From the NCBI RefSeq assembly GCF_900119145.1, contig NZ_FPIY01000002.1:310001-374000 (forward strand): a stretch of DNA of 64,000 nt, given 5' to 3'. Both the position numbers and the translations under genes were made by a program. Of this stretch, positions 1-10,147 are shown in pieces. Numbering within the stretch: the stretch's first letter is position 1; every line of letters starts with the position of its first letter. Origin of the DNA: Cellulophaga fucicola (GTDB taxonomy: Bacteria; Bacteroidota; Bacteroidia; Flavobacteriales; Flavobacteriaceae). Under the pieces are notes generated by a model. The model did not search any database. It saw only the letters and a program-made list of their open reading frames with translations, and was not told the origin of the DNA.

Positions 1-2
1 AC

Positions 3-185
3 AAAACATTAGATAACTATCCAGATAAGAATAAAGCTGCTATGTTAATTGCTGAAGGCGATAAGGCTTTAGAAAACAGACAATACAATGTAGTAAAACA
101 AATTGTTTACCAGCTTGCTAATATGTTACCTAATGAAAAACCAAAAACATCTTTTGGCAATCAGGACAAGACTGGCTTAAGTTAA
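3..185 (+). CDS. C-terminal fragment of an unidentified protein
   Basis: An open frame runs in from the window edge and ends at TAA (183-185), giving the last 60 residues of a protein. The visible part is charged and probably helical, with stretches such as AMLIAEGDKALENRQYN and VKQIVYQLANMLP, and it ends in a polar tail. The helical pattern could belong to a TPR-like or chaperone-type C-terminus, but 60 residues are too few to name a family. A strong hairpin with a T-run follows 20 bp downstream and ends the transcript, which supports a real gene end here. Confidence 0.7.
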   Translation, partial: KTLDNYPDKNKAAMLIAEGDKALENRQYNVVKQIVYQLANMLPNEKPKTSFGNQDKTGLS

Positions 186-205
186 TCTTGATAATAGTAC
201 AAAGC

Positions 206-240
206 AAAAAAGCGACTAAATAAATTTAGTCGCTTTTTTT
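206..240 (+). terminator. Bidirectional rho-independent terminator
   Basis: The stem GCGACTAAA (212-220) pairs with TTTAGTCGC (225-233) around a 4-nt loop. It is flanked by an A-run on the left and a T-run on the right, so it can work in both directions. It sits between the convergent ends of the partial plus-strand gene and the 701-residue minus-strand gene. Confidence 0.9.
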
Positions 241-260
241 TGATGCTAAAATTAATACTA

Positions 261-2366
261 TTAAATTTTCTTTTCTTTATACTCTATATCTACAAAGGTT
301 ACACCAAAAAGATTAATATTTATTTGAGGTTCTACACCCAAATCCTCTATTAAAAAACCTTTATTAAAATACTCTTTACTTGTTTTAGATGTTGATTTAA
401 AATACCCTCTTGGCTTAGTAAAATCATCTGAATTATAGGATCCTTTGTATTTATAAAAATCTGTTCCTATGTAAAAATAGAGTGTATCTCCATCAGGATG
501 AAGATTAATAACCACAGAATCATCACTTTTTATATATGTTGCCTGGTCGCGTTCTAGCCCAAAATTAGTAGTAAACAAAAATAAATCTTCATCACTCTTA
601 TTAGTTACCTTAACCTCATAACCATTTAGCGTACTATTTGAAATACCTTTAAACAGATCTGGATAAGGATTTTCTCCAGTTTCAAAGGTAACAGCTCTCC
701 ATTTATCAAGACTTATATCCTGTGTTCCTTTAAATAAGGTTTTAAAAAATGGTTCTTTATCTTTTCTCCAAACACTGCTGTTTGGTTCGTATGCGTTTTC
801 ACTTGTACTATACATTATTTCAATCATAGTTTCTGGCACATCTTCTTCAATCTCTACTTCTGGCTCTAGAATCTTATGTTGTTCTATATGGTAATAAACA
901 TCTGTAAAAGAAATATCATTATCATAAACAATAATTTTAGGAGCAGATCCTATACTATCTATTATATATTTATTCTTCAAAAACACTAATTCATCTGCAT
1001 TAACATCTTTAAAATACTTTTTGCCAGAACTCAACTTTGTAGACGATCCTGAAGTAATCCTTTTTACTCTTTCAGACCCTACAAAATCATCACCCATATA
1101 AAAAACCAATTCTTTAATATAGTCTTTATATAGAATATTTAAAGTATCGTTTGGTCTACTATAAGATGCAAAGTCAGCTTCCATACCGTTATAATGCTTA
1201 AAGAGTATAAAAGGTCTAGTTCTTTTATTATAAACCTTTATTAAATCGTTGCTTATAACTGGGTTGTTACTTTTAAAAGAACCTGTATAAGGTGTAAATC
1301 CGGATTTAATTATAACCTTATTTTCTGCTGAAATACTATCTGCCTCTGCTTTATGTATTAAATCTGAATAAAATGCTGTTTTATCATCTTCATAAGAAAA
1401 CTCTAATGTTGGAAACTTATAATTTGGCGAACTGTATGTTGAGTAGTTAGACGATGAGGAGGAAGAGGAAGTAAAAATACGTCCTACCCTTACTAAAAAT
1501 ATCACAATACCAATAATAAGCCCTATCATTTTTAAGCCTGAAAAAGACGAATTAGAGCCTTTATCCATTTCACGGTTTGAGGATCTTGACTGTTCGGAAC
1601 TAGAGCGAAGACTACCTACTTGGTTTGCTGCTTTAGCATAAAAATCTTTTGTTTCTTGACTAGCTACTTCTATTAATTTAAAATTACGAAAAGCTCTTTG
1701 TACAACAGAAAATTCTGAATATAGATTTTTAGTCCTATTATAGTAATCTATCATAGCACTAACATAGTCCATCTTTGACTTAGAAATAACCCCTAAAGAA
1801 ACTGTATTTAATAAATAAATATAGGTTTTATAGGCTACCTCAGGGCACTTCATTATTAACTCACCATTTTCTGATATAGATACTTTTTCTGTAATTATAT
1901 CTGCTTGTGACTTTATGTAGCGGTAATATGTAGTTAAAAGGTTGTCTGTAAAGAGCTCTTTATGAGACATAGCTTTTATAATGGTATCGTACTTTTTTAA
2001 AGCAAAATCTGCTTTAACCATTCTCATAAAATAAGCTTCAAAATAAGGCTCTAGAAACTCTTTTATGTTTGGTGTATCTGCCAAGATAACTGCATCTATA
2101 ATAAATGTTTTTTCACCGCTATCTTTACCAGTAGTAATAAACTCTTTTAAATATTTATGCTTTTCTATAAAGTAAACAGACTTTTTTTGTTCTTGGCTAG
2201 ATAGCTGTTTTACTATGCTGCTTACCTGTTCTGGATTATAAGCATTAGCACCAGATCGTAGTCTTTGTATTTTTAGTGTTTTCTCTAGCCTTATAATTCC
2301 TCGGCTATCCAAGTTCATAAGTTCGTCTAGAGATAATCCTAAAAGATTTACAGGGGAAATGTACAT
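261..2366 (-). CDS. Large single-pass membrane protein of unknown function
   Basis: I do not recognise this 701-residue protein. The N-terminal ~260 residues are soluble-looking and helix-rich, with no signal peptide. A single hydrophobic segment follows at about residues 278-296 (GLKMIGLIIGIVIFLVRVG), then a serine tract, then ~390 residues rich in Tyr, Lys and Asp that probably form beta-rich structure. If the N-terminus is cytoplasmic, the C-terminal half lies in the periplasm. The gene follows mpl on the same strand after a 70-bp gap that contains an 11-bp-arm inverted repeat almost touching the start codon. The start at 2366 is the first ATG after that repeat. Function is unknown; the topology would suit an envelope sensor or anchor, which is only inference. 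Confidence 0.75.
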   Translation of the reverse strand: MYISPVNLLGLSLDELMNLDSRGIIRLEKTLKIQRLRSGANAYNPEQVSSIVKQLSSQEQKKSVYFIEKHKYLKEFITTGKDSGEKTFIIDAVILADTPNIKEFLEPYFEAYFMRMVKADFALKKYDTIIKAMSHKELFTDNLLTTYYRYIKSQADIITEKVSISENGELIMKCPEVAYKTYIYLLNTVSLGVISKSKMDYVSAMIDYYNRTKNLYSEFSVVQRAFRNFKLIEVASQETKDFYAKAANQVGSLRSSSEQSRSSNREMDKGSNSSFSGLKMIGLIIGIVIFLVRVGRIFTSSSSSSSNYSTYSSPNYKFPTLEFSYEDDKTAFYSDLIHKAEADSISAENKVIIKSGFTPYTGSFKSNNPVISNDLIKVYNKRTRPFILFKHYNGMEADFASYSRPNDTLNILYKDYIKELVFYMGDDFVGSERVKRITSGSSTKLSSGKKYFKDVNADELVFLKNKYIIDSIGSAPKIIVYDNDISFTDVYYHIEQHKILEPEVEIEEDVPETMIEIMYSTSENAYEPNSSVWRKDKEPFFKTLFKGTQDISLDKWRAVTFETGENPYPDLFKGISNSTLNGYEVKVTNKSDEDLFLFTTNFGLERDQATYIKSDDSVVINLHPDGDTLYFYIGTDFYKYKGSYNSDDFTKPRGYFKSTSKTSKEYFNKGFLIEDLGVEPQININLFGVTFVDIEYKEKKI

Positions 2367-2370
2367 ATAT

Positions 2371-2407
2371 AAGTTTAGATACTTTTTAAACGAAAATATC
2401 TAAACTT
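2371..2407 (-). repeat. Inverted repeat just upstream of the 701-residue gene
   Basis: AAGTTTAGATA (2371-2381) is the exact reverse complement of TATCTAAACTT (2397-2407), with a 15-nt spacer. No T-run follows on the minus strand, so it is not an ordinary intrinsic terminator. It ends 5 nt before the start codon of the downstream gene and could be an operator or an mRNA hairpin limiting initiation. Confidence 0.5.
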
Positions 2408-2436
2408 TATGATGTATTTACTTAAAAATTAAAAAA

Positions 2437-3795
2437 TTACCTTTCTACAACTTCTTTAAGTTCATTAAAGTCTAGACCTCCATAATTACCAGAACTCATT
2501 AATAACAAAACAGAATTGTTAAAATCTGATTTAAATAAATACTCTTTAAAAGCAACAGGGTTGGTATAAATCTTAAGATTAGATCTATTAAAAGCATTAG
2601 CTATTTGCTCTTCTGTTACTTCATCTAGTTGTTTAATTTTTACGGCGTCTGGAGAATAAAAAACAACAGCTTCATCTGCTGCATCCAAAGCCCCACTGTA
2701 TTCTTTTAAAAATTCTGCGTTTAGACTGCTGTAAGTATGCAACTCTAAACAAGCAATTACTTTTCTAGAAGTGTACTGTTCTTTTACTGCTTTTGTAGTA
2801 GCTGCTACTTTGCTTGGCGAGTGTGCAAAATCTTTGTATGCCACACTAGTTTTACCTTGTGCAATTTTTTCTAATCTTTTAGAAGCTCCTTTAAAAGTAC
2901 CAATTGCTTCGTAGAAATCATCTTCATCTATACCTATATTTTGGCAAATCCATTTGGCTCCTGCCAAATTACTTAAGTTGTGCTTACCAAAAACCTCTAT
3001 TGGCATTGGCCCTTCTGGTGTCTCTAATAACGTTTCACCATCCTCTATTGTATATTCTGGTGTTTTATACTCTAACTTACGTATTGGGTTTTCAGATGCT
3101 TCTACAACTTTAACAACTTCTGGGTCTTCACTATTATATGTAATACTACCTCCTTTAACAATGCTATCTACAAATATTTTAAATTGCTCAACATAATTTT
3201 CAAACGTAGGAAAAACATTTATATGGTCCCAAGCAATACCACTTAACAAAGCAATATTTGGTTTGTATAAATGAAACTTAGGTCTTCTGTCTATTGGAGA
3301 AGACAAATACTCATCGCCCTCTAAAATAATAAAGTCATTTTCTTCTGTTAAATGCACCATTCTATCAAAACCATCTAACTGTGCACCTACCATAAAATCT
3401 ACTTCTTTACCGTGGTAATTAAGCACGTGTAATATCATAGAAGTAATTGTTGTTTTACCGTGACTACCGCCAATAACAACTCTAGTTTTATTTTTACTTT
3501 GCTCGTATAAAAACTCAGGATAAGAATATATAGTTACTCCTAATTCTTGTGCTTTTAACAATTCTGGGTTGTCTGGCTTTGCGTGCATACCTAAAATAAC
3601 CGCATCTAAATCTGCCGTTATCTTATCTGTAAACCAACCAAAAGATTCTGGTAATAATCCTTTTGCAGCCAACCTACCTTTAGATGGTTCAAAAATAACA
3701 TCATCACTACCTGTTATTTTATATCCTTTATGTTCTAAGGCTAGTGCCAAATTGTGCATTGCGCTTCCGCCAATGGCGATAAAATGAATTTTCAT
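2437..3795 (-). CDS. mpl: UDP-N-acetylmuramate:tripeptide ligase (Mpl), Mur ligase family
   Basis: The 452-residue protein has the Mur ligase layout. An N-terminal nucleotide-binding domain opens with IGGSAMHNLA (residues 8-17). The central ATPase domain has the P-loop GGSHGKTT (109-116), and a C-terminal ligase domain follows. The opening MKIHFIAIGGSAM and the length near 450 fit Mpl, which joins recycled L-Ala-gamma-D-Glu-meso-Dap to UDP-MurNAc, better than MurC. The family role is cytoplasmic peptidoglycan recycling. It stands alone here, away from the main mur/fts cluster, which is also usual for Mpl. The start at 3795 gives the complete N-terminal fold. Confidence 0.88.
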   Translation of the reverse strand: MKIHFIAIGGSAMHNLALALEHKGYKITGSDDVIFEPSKGRLAAKGLLPESFGWFTDKITADLDAVILGMHAKPDNPELLKAQELGVTIYSYPEFLYEQSKNKTRVVIGGSHGKTTITSMILHVLNYHGKEVDFMVGAQLDGFDRMVHLTEENDFIILEGDEYLSSPIDRRPKFHLYKPNIALLSGIAWDHINVFPTFENYVEQFKIFVDSIVKGGSITYNSEDPEVVKVVEASENPIRKLEYKTPEYTIEDGETLLETPEGPMPIEVFGKHNLSNLAGAKWICQNIGIDEDDFYEAIGTFKGASKRLEKIAQGKTSVAYKDFAHSPSKVAATTKAVKEQYTSRKVIACLELHTYSSLNAEFLKEYSGALDAADEAVVFYSPDAVKIKQLDEVTEEQIANAFNRSNLKIYTNPVAFKEYLFKSDFNNSVLLLMSSGNYGGLDFNELKEVVER

Positions 3796-3901
3796 ACGTA
3801 AAATTATTGCTGTAAAGATAACAATACAAATAGGTTAAAAAAAAATAAACCCACAAGACAATTACACGGAAAACAGTCATATATAAACATAAAAATGGTA
3901 T

Positions 3902-3909
3902 TACTTTTG
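3902..3909 (+). promoter_or_regulatory. Putative -7 element (TACTTTTG) for the macroglobulin gene
   Basis: TACTTTTG matches the Bacteroidota -7 consensus TAnnTTTG in the 251-bp gap between mpl and the macroglobulin gene. It would give a leader of about 130 nt. No convincing -33 TTG was seen at the expected distance. Confidence 0.45.
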
Positions 3910-3964
3910 TTTCATATAGAGGACTTTACTCACTCAAAAGGTAAGTTAACGCATTCTTAATTGC

Positions 3965-3990
3965 ATGGGTGCTTAGTAAACCCCATTTTT
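3965..3990 (+). other. Leader hairpin with T-run ahead of the macroglobulin gene
   Basis: ATGGG (3965-3969) can pair with CCCAT (3982-3986), with an inner GGGT/ACCC alternative, followed by TTTTT (3986-3990). It lies in the presumed 5' leader about 58 nt before the start codon. It could be a weak attenuator or chance, as the stem is short. The rest of this 251-bp gap shows only AT-rich sequence. Confidence 0.25.
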
Positions 3991-4047
3991 GTTACTACAT
4001 TTAACGCAAATTTAGATTTTTAACAGCAGACATATAACAGACAGATA

Positions 4048-7000
4048 ATGAGAAAATTAACCTCTACTTTAGTTCTAATCTTATTCGCACAACTAGCAAT
4101 GGCACAAGAAAACAACAGTTACGAGATGCTTTGGAAGACCGTAACAAAGCACGAGAATTCTTCTATGACTAAATCTGCGTTAGAAACAGCACAAGCAATT
4201 GCCGCTAAAGCAAAAAAAGAAAATAACTCTCCGCAAACTATTAAATCTCTCTTATATATTTCTAAGTATGCATTGACCTTAAAAGAAGATGCTGTATTAT
4301 CTATAATAAATGATTTTAAAGATGAAATTGCTAAAAGTAACACACCAACTAAAAATGTTCTAGAAAGTTATTTAGCCAACTTATATTGGCAATATTACAA
4401 CCAAAATAGATACCAGTTTTACAACAGAACAAATACAGAATCTAAGGTTGATAGTGTAGATTTTAGAACTTGGGATTTAACGACACTGTTTCACGAAATA
4501 GATATACATTTTACAGCTTCTCTTAAAAATAAGGAAGAATTACAAAAAGTAAAAATTTCTGAGTTTGATGCTATAATACATCAACAAAAAAATTCTGAAA
4601 CATACAGACCTACCCTATTTGATGTTCTTGCACAGACTGCATTAGAATTTTATAAATCTGACGAAAATGGTATTACTAGACCATCTGAAAAGTTTGAGAT
4701 AGACGACACCAATATGTTATGTACAGGTACAGATTTTATAGACTTACCAATTAGTGATACAGACAAAACATCTTTGCAATCTAAAGCTTTAAAAATTTAC
4801 CAGTCTTTATTACAATTTCATAAGAATGATAAATCTCCTGAGGCCTTTATAGAAGTAGATTTAGAAAGATTAAATTTTGTTTATGGCAATGCTGTTTTTT
4901 CTAAAAAAGAGGAACATTTTTTAACTACTCTAAAAAAGATGTCAGATGTTTATAAAAACGATGCTGTCTCTGGAATTTACAATTACAATATCGCTAGGTT
5001 TTATAGCGCAATAGGAGATACATACAATCCTAAAGGAGAAACCCAAGAAAATCAATGGAAAAAAACTGAAGCCATAAAAATATGCGATGCCGTAGTATCT
5101 AAATTTCCTGAAAGCAGAGGTGCTTTAATGTGTAAAGATTTAAAAACGAGTATCCAAAGAAGCACACTTAATATTATTGCAGAAAGTTATATAGAAATTA
5201 ATAAGCCATCTAAAATACTTGTTACCTATAAAAATATTGAAGAATTAAACTTTACAGCTTATAAAATCTCTACTAAAGAACTTAGTCAATTAGACGAATT
5301 ATATCCTGAAGAGAAAAAGTTTGCCTTTATTAAAAAGCTTAAATCTATAAAAACTTGGAAATCTAAATTAAAGAATGAAAAAGATTACCAACAACATTCT
5401 ACAGAACTAATTACACCTAATTTTAATGTTGGACAGCTATTAATACTTGCAGAGCCAACAAAGCTTACAAAATCATTTGCATACAACACCATACAAGTTA
5501 CCAACTTAACTCTAATAGATACACAAACTGCCAACGAAGACTTTTTTCAGGTTGTAAATAGAGCAAACGGTAAACCAGTATCTAATGCAACGGTAAAACT
5601 AACCTACAACCCTAATTATAACGATAAAGAAAAAAAAGTAACATTTACATCTAATAGTTTAGGTATAATTAAACTACCAAAAATAAAAGATAGGTGGTAC
5701 AATATTAAAGCTAATATTAGTCATAAAGATGATTATGCTTCTTTTGGTACTTACAATGTTTACCAGAAAAATAATAGAAATAACAACAGGGATAACAATG
5801 TTGCATTCTTATTTGCAGATCGTAGTATTTACAGACCAGGACAACCTGTATACTTTAAAGGTATTACATTAAATCAGCAAAATAATAAATCATCTGTTTT
5901 AGAAAATGCCAAAATAACAGTTACATTAAAAAATGTAAATTATGAAGCTGTAAAAACACTAGAGCTAACCACTAACGAATATGGTTCTTTTAACGGAGAA
6001 TTTATACTGCCCAGCAATGGCTTAACTGGTAACTTTACTATAGAAGCTATCTCTACTACTCACAACATAAATAATACTATTTATTTCTCTGTAGAAGAAT
6101 ATAAGCGTCCAAAATTTACAACAACTTTTAAACCTGTTACAGAAACATATAAGGTTAACGATATGGTTACGGTTAACGGTACAGCAACAGCATTTGCTGG
6201 TAGTACTATTAGCGACGCTAAAGTTGTATACACAGTAAAAAGATTGGTTAGATACCCTAATTGGTATTATTGGAGATGGGCTTATGATGACAAAGCACAA
6301 GAAATTACACAAGGCGAAACAAAAACCGATGCAAATGGTAATTACAAGATAACGTTTAAAGCACAACCAGACAATAGTGCTAAAAAGGAAAACTTACCTG
6401 TTTTTAATTATGAAATTTCTGCTGATGTAACAGATATTAATGGAGAAACAAAAAGTACTAAAACTGTAGTAAGTGTTGGTTACCATAGTTTAAGCGCCTC
6501 TATTAATGTTGCTTCTACAATTAATAAAAGTAAAAAAGATAGCGTATTATATGTTAATACATATAATCTTAATGGTCAATTCTCGGCAGCTAAAGGCTTT
6601 TTAAAAATGTACAAATTGGTTGCTCCTAAAAACACAAAGCGTAGTCGTCCTTGGAGCGAACCAGATTACAAAATAGATGAGGACACTTTTAATACAAATT
6701 TTCCTCACGAAACATACAAAGACTTATCTCCTAGAGACTGGAATAAAGGAGAATTAGTCTGGAGTGGTACTTTTGATACAGAAAAATCCAATTTAATTGA
6801 GTTACCATCTATAAAAAAATGGACATCTGGTAAATACATTATAGAACTAGAAACCGAAGATAAATTTGGCTTAAAAGTAACAGATAAAGCTATTACTAGC
6901 TTATTTAGTCCAGCTGATAACACTACCGCAGACAAAGAACTTTTTGATATACAAATAGACAAAAATTCTTATAAGATTGGTGACAAAGTACAAGTAAAAC

Positions 7001-10000
7001 TACTTTCTGCTGCAGCTCCCCTAAATATTACATTGTTTATAGAGAAAGGCAATAAAATAGTAGATACTAAATTAATAACACTTAACAATAGCGCTAAAAC
7101 CATAACTATACCTGTTACTAAAGAAGATTTAGGTGGGTTTGCTATTAGTTACTCTTTTACTGCTTACAACTCTTTTGTTTTTGGAAGTAAGCAAATTAAT
7201 GTGCCATACCCAAGTACTAGTTTACAAATAGAAACTCTAACCTTTAGAAATAAAATAGAACCGGGAACAGACGAGACTTGGGAGTTTAAAATTAAAGGAC
7301 CTAAAGGAGAAAAAGTTGCTGCTGAAGTTTTAGCTAGTATGTACGATGCCTCTTTGGATGAATTTAGAAGTCACAGTTGGTACTTTAGTCCTATTTATCA
7401 GAATCACCACTACTCTAGTGTTCGTAGTAACGGCTATAGAGGTTTTTATAATGAATCTTATAGAGTTATTATTGATGAAGATTACACTTATTATTACAAA
7501 GGTCAAGGATACGATAGTTTTAACTGGTACAATTTAAGAATTGGCAACTCTTACTACAATCGTAGATCTCTTGCTAAAAGCTCTTCTTCTCCAATGTCTA
7601 TGAGTATGAAAGAAGAATCTGGAGATTTAGATGACAGTATAGAAATGGATGAAGAAATTGTTGTCGTAGAAGAAATTGCTTCAGATGATGATATGAGCAG
7701 CCCAGTAGAGTCTAAAAAAGATAGCACACCTCCTGCCCCTCCTAAAAAAGAAAAAGAAGAAGTTAAGATTAGAAAAAACTTGCAAGAAACAGCTTTCTTT
7801 TTTCCTGACTTAAAAACAGATAAAGACGGTAATGTATCTTTTAGTTTTAATACTCCAGAAGCATTAACTAAATGGAACTTACAATTATTAGCACATACTA
7901 AAAACCTAGAAAGCGGAAGTAGCTACTTACAAACCGTTACTCAAAAAGAGTTAATGGTTATACCCAATGCACCTCGTTTTTTACGAGAAGGGGATCAGCT
8001 AATTTTTAGCACTAAAATTGCAAACATTACAGAGAAAAGTTTAACTGGTGCTGCAGAACTACAGCTTAAAGATGCTGTTACAGGAAAAGATATTGCCACA
8101 GATCTTATCACAGGTGATTTAGAACATAAATTTTCTGTAGATGCTAAAGGAAACACGCAGGTTTCTTGGACATTAGAGATTCCTAAAAACCTTCAGGCAG
8201 TACAATACACTGTTATAGCTAAAGCGGGTAAATTTAGTGATGGCGAGCAAAACTTGCTTCCTGTACTTACAAACAGAATGTTGGTTACAGAAACATTACC
8301 AATGTGGGTAAGAAGCAATCAAACTAAAAAATTCAGTTTAGATAAATTAAAAAATAATACATCTAAAACCTTAACAAACCATAAGCTTAGTTTAGAAATT
8401 ACATCTAATCCTGCTTGGTATGCCGTACAAGCATTACCATATTTAATGGAGTATCCGCACGAGTGTAATGAGCAGTTATTTTCTAGATATTATGCAAATA
8501 CATTGGCTAGCCATATTGCAAATAGCAACCCTAGAATACAAGAAGTATTTAAACAATGGGCAAATTCAGATGCGTTACTAAGTAATTTAGAAAAGAATCA
8601 AGAATTAAAATCGATCTTAATACAAGAAACACCTTGGTTAAGAGATGCACAGTCAGAAACTGAGCAGAAAAAACGCATAGCATTACTTTTTAACTTAAAT
8701 AAGATGAAAAGTGAACAAGATAATGTTATCCGTAAATTACAAAACAGCCAAACAAACAAAGGTGGCTGGGCTTGGTTTAAAGGAGGAAAAGAAAACAGAT
8801 ACATTACACAGCATATTATTACTGGCTTTGGACATTTAGGAAAACTAAATGCTCTTAAAAAAAATGATAAAGATGTTGCCAAAATGATTGAAAAAGCAAT
8901 TTCTTACTTAGATAAAGAATTTATAAGTGAGTACGAGTATATGAAAAAACACAGTAAAAATTTAAGTCATGACCACTTAAGTTATACTCAAATGCACTAC
9001 TTGTATATGCGTAGTTTTTATTTAGATGTAAAAATTTCTAAAAAAACGCAAGAGATTATAGAGTACTATAAAGGACAGTCTAAAAAGTATTGGACAAAAC
9101 GTAGCTTGTATAGTAAAGGTTTATTGGCGCTTTACTTATTTAGAATAGATGAAGATGCTACTGCCAAAAAGATTTTAAAATCTTTAAAACAGAATAGTAT
9201 TACTTCTGATGAATTAGGAATGTACTGGAAAGAAAATACAAACTCTTGGTATTGGTACCAAGCGCCTATAGAAACTCAGTCTTTATTAATTGAAGCTTTT
9301 TCAGAGATTGAAAACGATACTGAAACAATAGACAACCTTAAAATTTGGTTACTTAAAAACAAGCAAACCAACCAATGGAAAACTACAAAAGCTACAACAG
9401 AGGCAGTTTACGCATTGTTATTACAAGGTAGCGATTGGCTTTCTGTTACAGATGCTGTAGAAGTTCTAGTTGGCAATAAGCAAATAGATCCTAGTAAATT
9501 AGAAAACGTTAAAGTAGAAGCCGGTACAGGATATTACAAAACATCTTGGAACGGAACAGAAATAGAGTCTGATATGGCCGATGTACAAATTACCAAAAAA
9601 GGAAATGGTATAGCTTGGGGTGCTTTATACTGGCAATATTTTGAAGATTTAGATAAAATAACATCTGCAAAAACTCCGCTTAAACTTTCTAAAAAGTTAT
9701 TCTTAAAAAAGAATACTAGTACCGGTGAACAAATTTCTGAAATTACAGAAAGCACCAAATTGGTTGTAGGAGACTTGGTTAAAGTACGTATAGAATTAAA
9801 AGCAGACAGAGCTATGGAATTTGTACATATGAAAGATATGCGTGCTTCTGGTTTGGAACCTCTTAATGTAATATCTAGATACAAATGGCAAGATGGTTTA
9901 GGCTATTATGAGAGTACTAAAGATGCCAGCACAAACTTCTTTTTTGATTATTTACCAAAAGGTGTTTTTGTGTTCGAGTACGACTTAAGAGTTAACAACG

Positions 10001-10098
10001 CGGGTAATTTTAGTAATGGAATAACAACAATACAAAGTATGTATGCACCAGAATTTAGTAGCCATAGTGAAGGTGTACGTGTTTCTATTGATAAATAA
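4048..10098 (+). CDS. Bacterial alpha-2-macroglobulin with thioester motif
   Basis: This 2016-residue exported protein starts with a signal peptide (MRKLTSTLVLILFAQLAMAQ, cleaved before or after Gln20). After a helical N-terminal region come MG-type beta domains. They include FLFADRSIYRPGQPVYFKG, a typical MG2 start near residue 590. An acidic/proline-rich linker near 1190-1240 precedes the FFFPDL segment. The thioester motif CNEQ is at residues 1473-1476 in the context EYPHECNEQ, within the helical toroid domain. Family members trap proteases in the periplasm or at the surface. No lipobox Cys is visible, and there is no penicillin-binding protein 1C neighbour, the partner often found in proteobacteria. 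The gene is followed 49 bp later by a cardiolipin synthase, possibly co-transcribed. Confidence 0.9.
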   Translation: MRKLTSTLVLILFAQLAMAQENNSYEMLWKTVTKHENSSMTKSALETAQAIAAKAKKENNSPQTIKSLLYISKYALTLKEDAVLSIINDFKDEIAKSNTPTKNVLESYLANLYWQYYNQNRYQFYNRTNTESKVDSVDFRTWDLTTLFHEIDIHFTASLKNKEELQKVKISEFDAIIHQQKNSETYRPTLFDVLAQTALEFYKSDENGITRPSEKFEIDDTNMLCTGTDFIDLPISDTDKTSLQSKALKIYQSLLQFHKNDKSPEAFIEVDLERLNFVYGNAVFSKKEEHFLTTLKKMSDVYKNDAVSGIYNYNIARFYSAIGDTYNPKGETQENQWKKTEAIKICDAVVSKFPESRGALMCKDLKTSIQRSTLNIIAESYIEINKPSKILVTYKNIEELNFTAYKISTKELSQLDELYPEEKKFAFIKKLKSIKTWKSKLKNEKDYQQHSTELITPNFNVGQLLILAEPTKLTKSFAYNTIQVTNLTLIDTQTANEDFFQVVNRANGKPVSNATVKLTYNPNYNDKEKKVTFTSNSLGIIKLPKIKDRWYNIKANISHKDDYASFGTYNVYQKNNRNNNRDNNVAFLFADRSIYRPGQPVYFKGITLNQQNNKSSVLENAKITVTLKNVNYEAVKTLELTTNEYGSFNGEFILPSNGLTGNFTIEAISTTHNINNTIYFSVEEYKRPKFTTTFKPVTETYKVNDMVTVNGTATAFAGSTISDAKVVYTVKRLVRYPNWYYWRWAYDDKAQEITQGETKTDANGNYKITFKAQPDNSAKKENLPVFNYEISADVTDINGETKSTKTVVSVGYHSLSASINVASTINKSKKDSVLYVNTYNLNGQFSAAKGFLKMYKLVAPKNTKRSRPWSEPDYKIDEDTFNTNFPHETYKDLSPRDWNKGELVWSGTFDTEKSNLIELPSIKKWTSGKYIIELETEDKFGLKVTDKAITSLFSPADNTTADKELFDIQIDKNSYKIGDKVQVKLLSAAAPLNITLFIEKGNKIVDTKLITLNNSAKTITIPVTKEDLGGFAISYSFTAYNSFVFGSKQINVPYPSTSLQIETLTFRNKIEPGTDETWEFKIKGPKGEKVAAEVLASMYDASLDEFRSHSWYFSPIYQNHHYSSVRSNGYRGFYNESYRVIIDEDYTYYYKGQGYDSFNWYNLRIGNSYYNRRSLAKSSSSPMSMSMKEESGDLDDSIEMDEEIVVVEEIASDDDMSSPVESKKDSTPPAPPKKEKEEVKIRKNLQETAFFFPDLKTDKDGNVSFSFNTPEALTKWNLQLLAHTKNLESGSSYLQTVTQKELMVIPNAPRFLREGDQLIFSTKIANITEKSLTGAAELQLKDAVTGKDIATDLITGDLEHKFSVDAKGNTQVSWTLEIPKNLQAVQYTVIAKAGKFSDGEQNLLPVLTNRMLVTETLPMWVRSNQTKKFSLDKLKNNTSKTLTNHKLSLEITSNPAWYAVQALPYLMEYPHECNEQLFSRYYANTLASHIANSNPRIQEVFKQWANSDALLSNLEKNQELKSILIQETPWLRDAQSETEQKKRIALLFNLNKMKSEQDNVIRKLQNSQTNKGGWAWFKGGKENRYITQHIITGFGHLGKLNALKKNDKDVAKMIEKAISYLDKEFISEYEYMKKHSKNLSHDHLSYTQMHYLYMRSFYLDVKISKKTQEIIEYYKGQSKKYWTKRSLYSKGLLALYLFRIDEDATAKKILKSLKQNSITSDELGMYWKENTNSWYWYQAPIETQSLLIEAFSEIENDTETIDNLKIWLLKNKQTNQWKTTKATTEAVYALLLQGSDWLSVTDAVEVLVGNKQIDPSKLENVKVEAGTGYYKTSWNGTEIESDMADVQITKKGNGIAWGALYWQYFEDLDKITSAKTPLKLSKKLFLKKNTSTGEQISEITESTKLVVGDLVKVRIELKADRAMEFVHMKDMRASGLEPLNVISRYKWQDGLGYYESTKDASTNFFFDYLPKGVFVFEYDLRVNNAGNFSNGITTIQSMYAPEFSSHSEGVRVSIDK

Positions 10099-10147
10099 TA
10101 ATATTTAAACAAATCTATTACTTATCTTAACAAGATATACCACTGCT

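Noticed and set aside
206-240. Hairpin considered as a repeat or attachment site
   Set aside because: A-run, stem and T-run are those of an ordinary bidirectional terminator.
1441-1480. Purine/pyrimidine-biased tract in the 701-residue gene considered as a phase-variation repeat
   Set aside because: It encodes a serine run with mixed codons and no uniform repeat unit able to slip.
6022-6366. Minus-strand frames inside the macroglobulin gene
   Set aside because: Cys/Phe-rich shadows of a well-supported gene, with no promoter.
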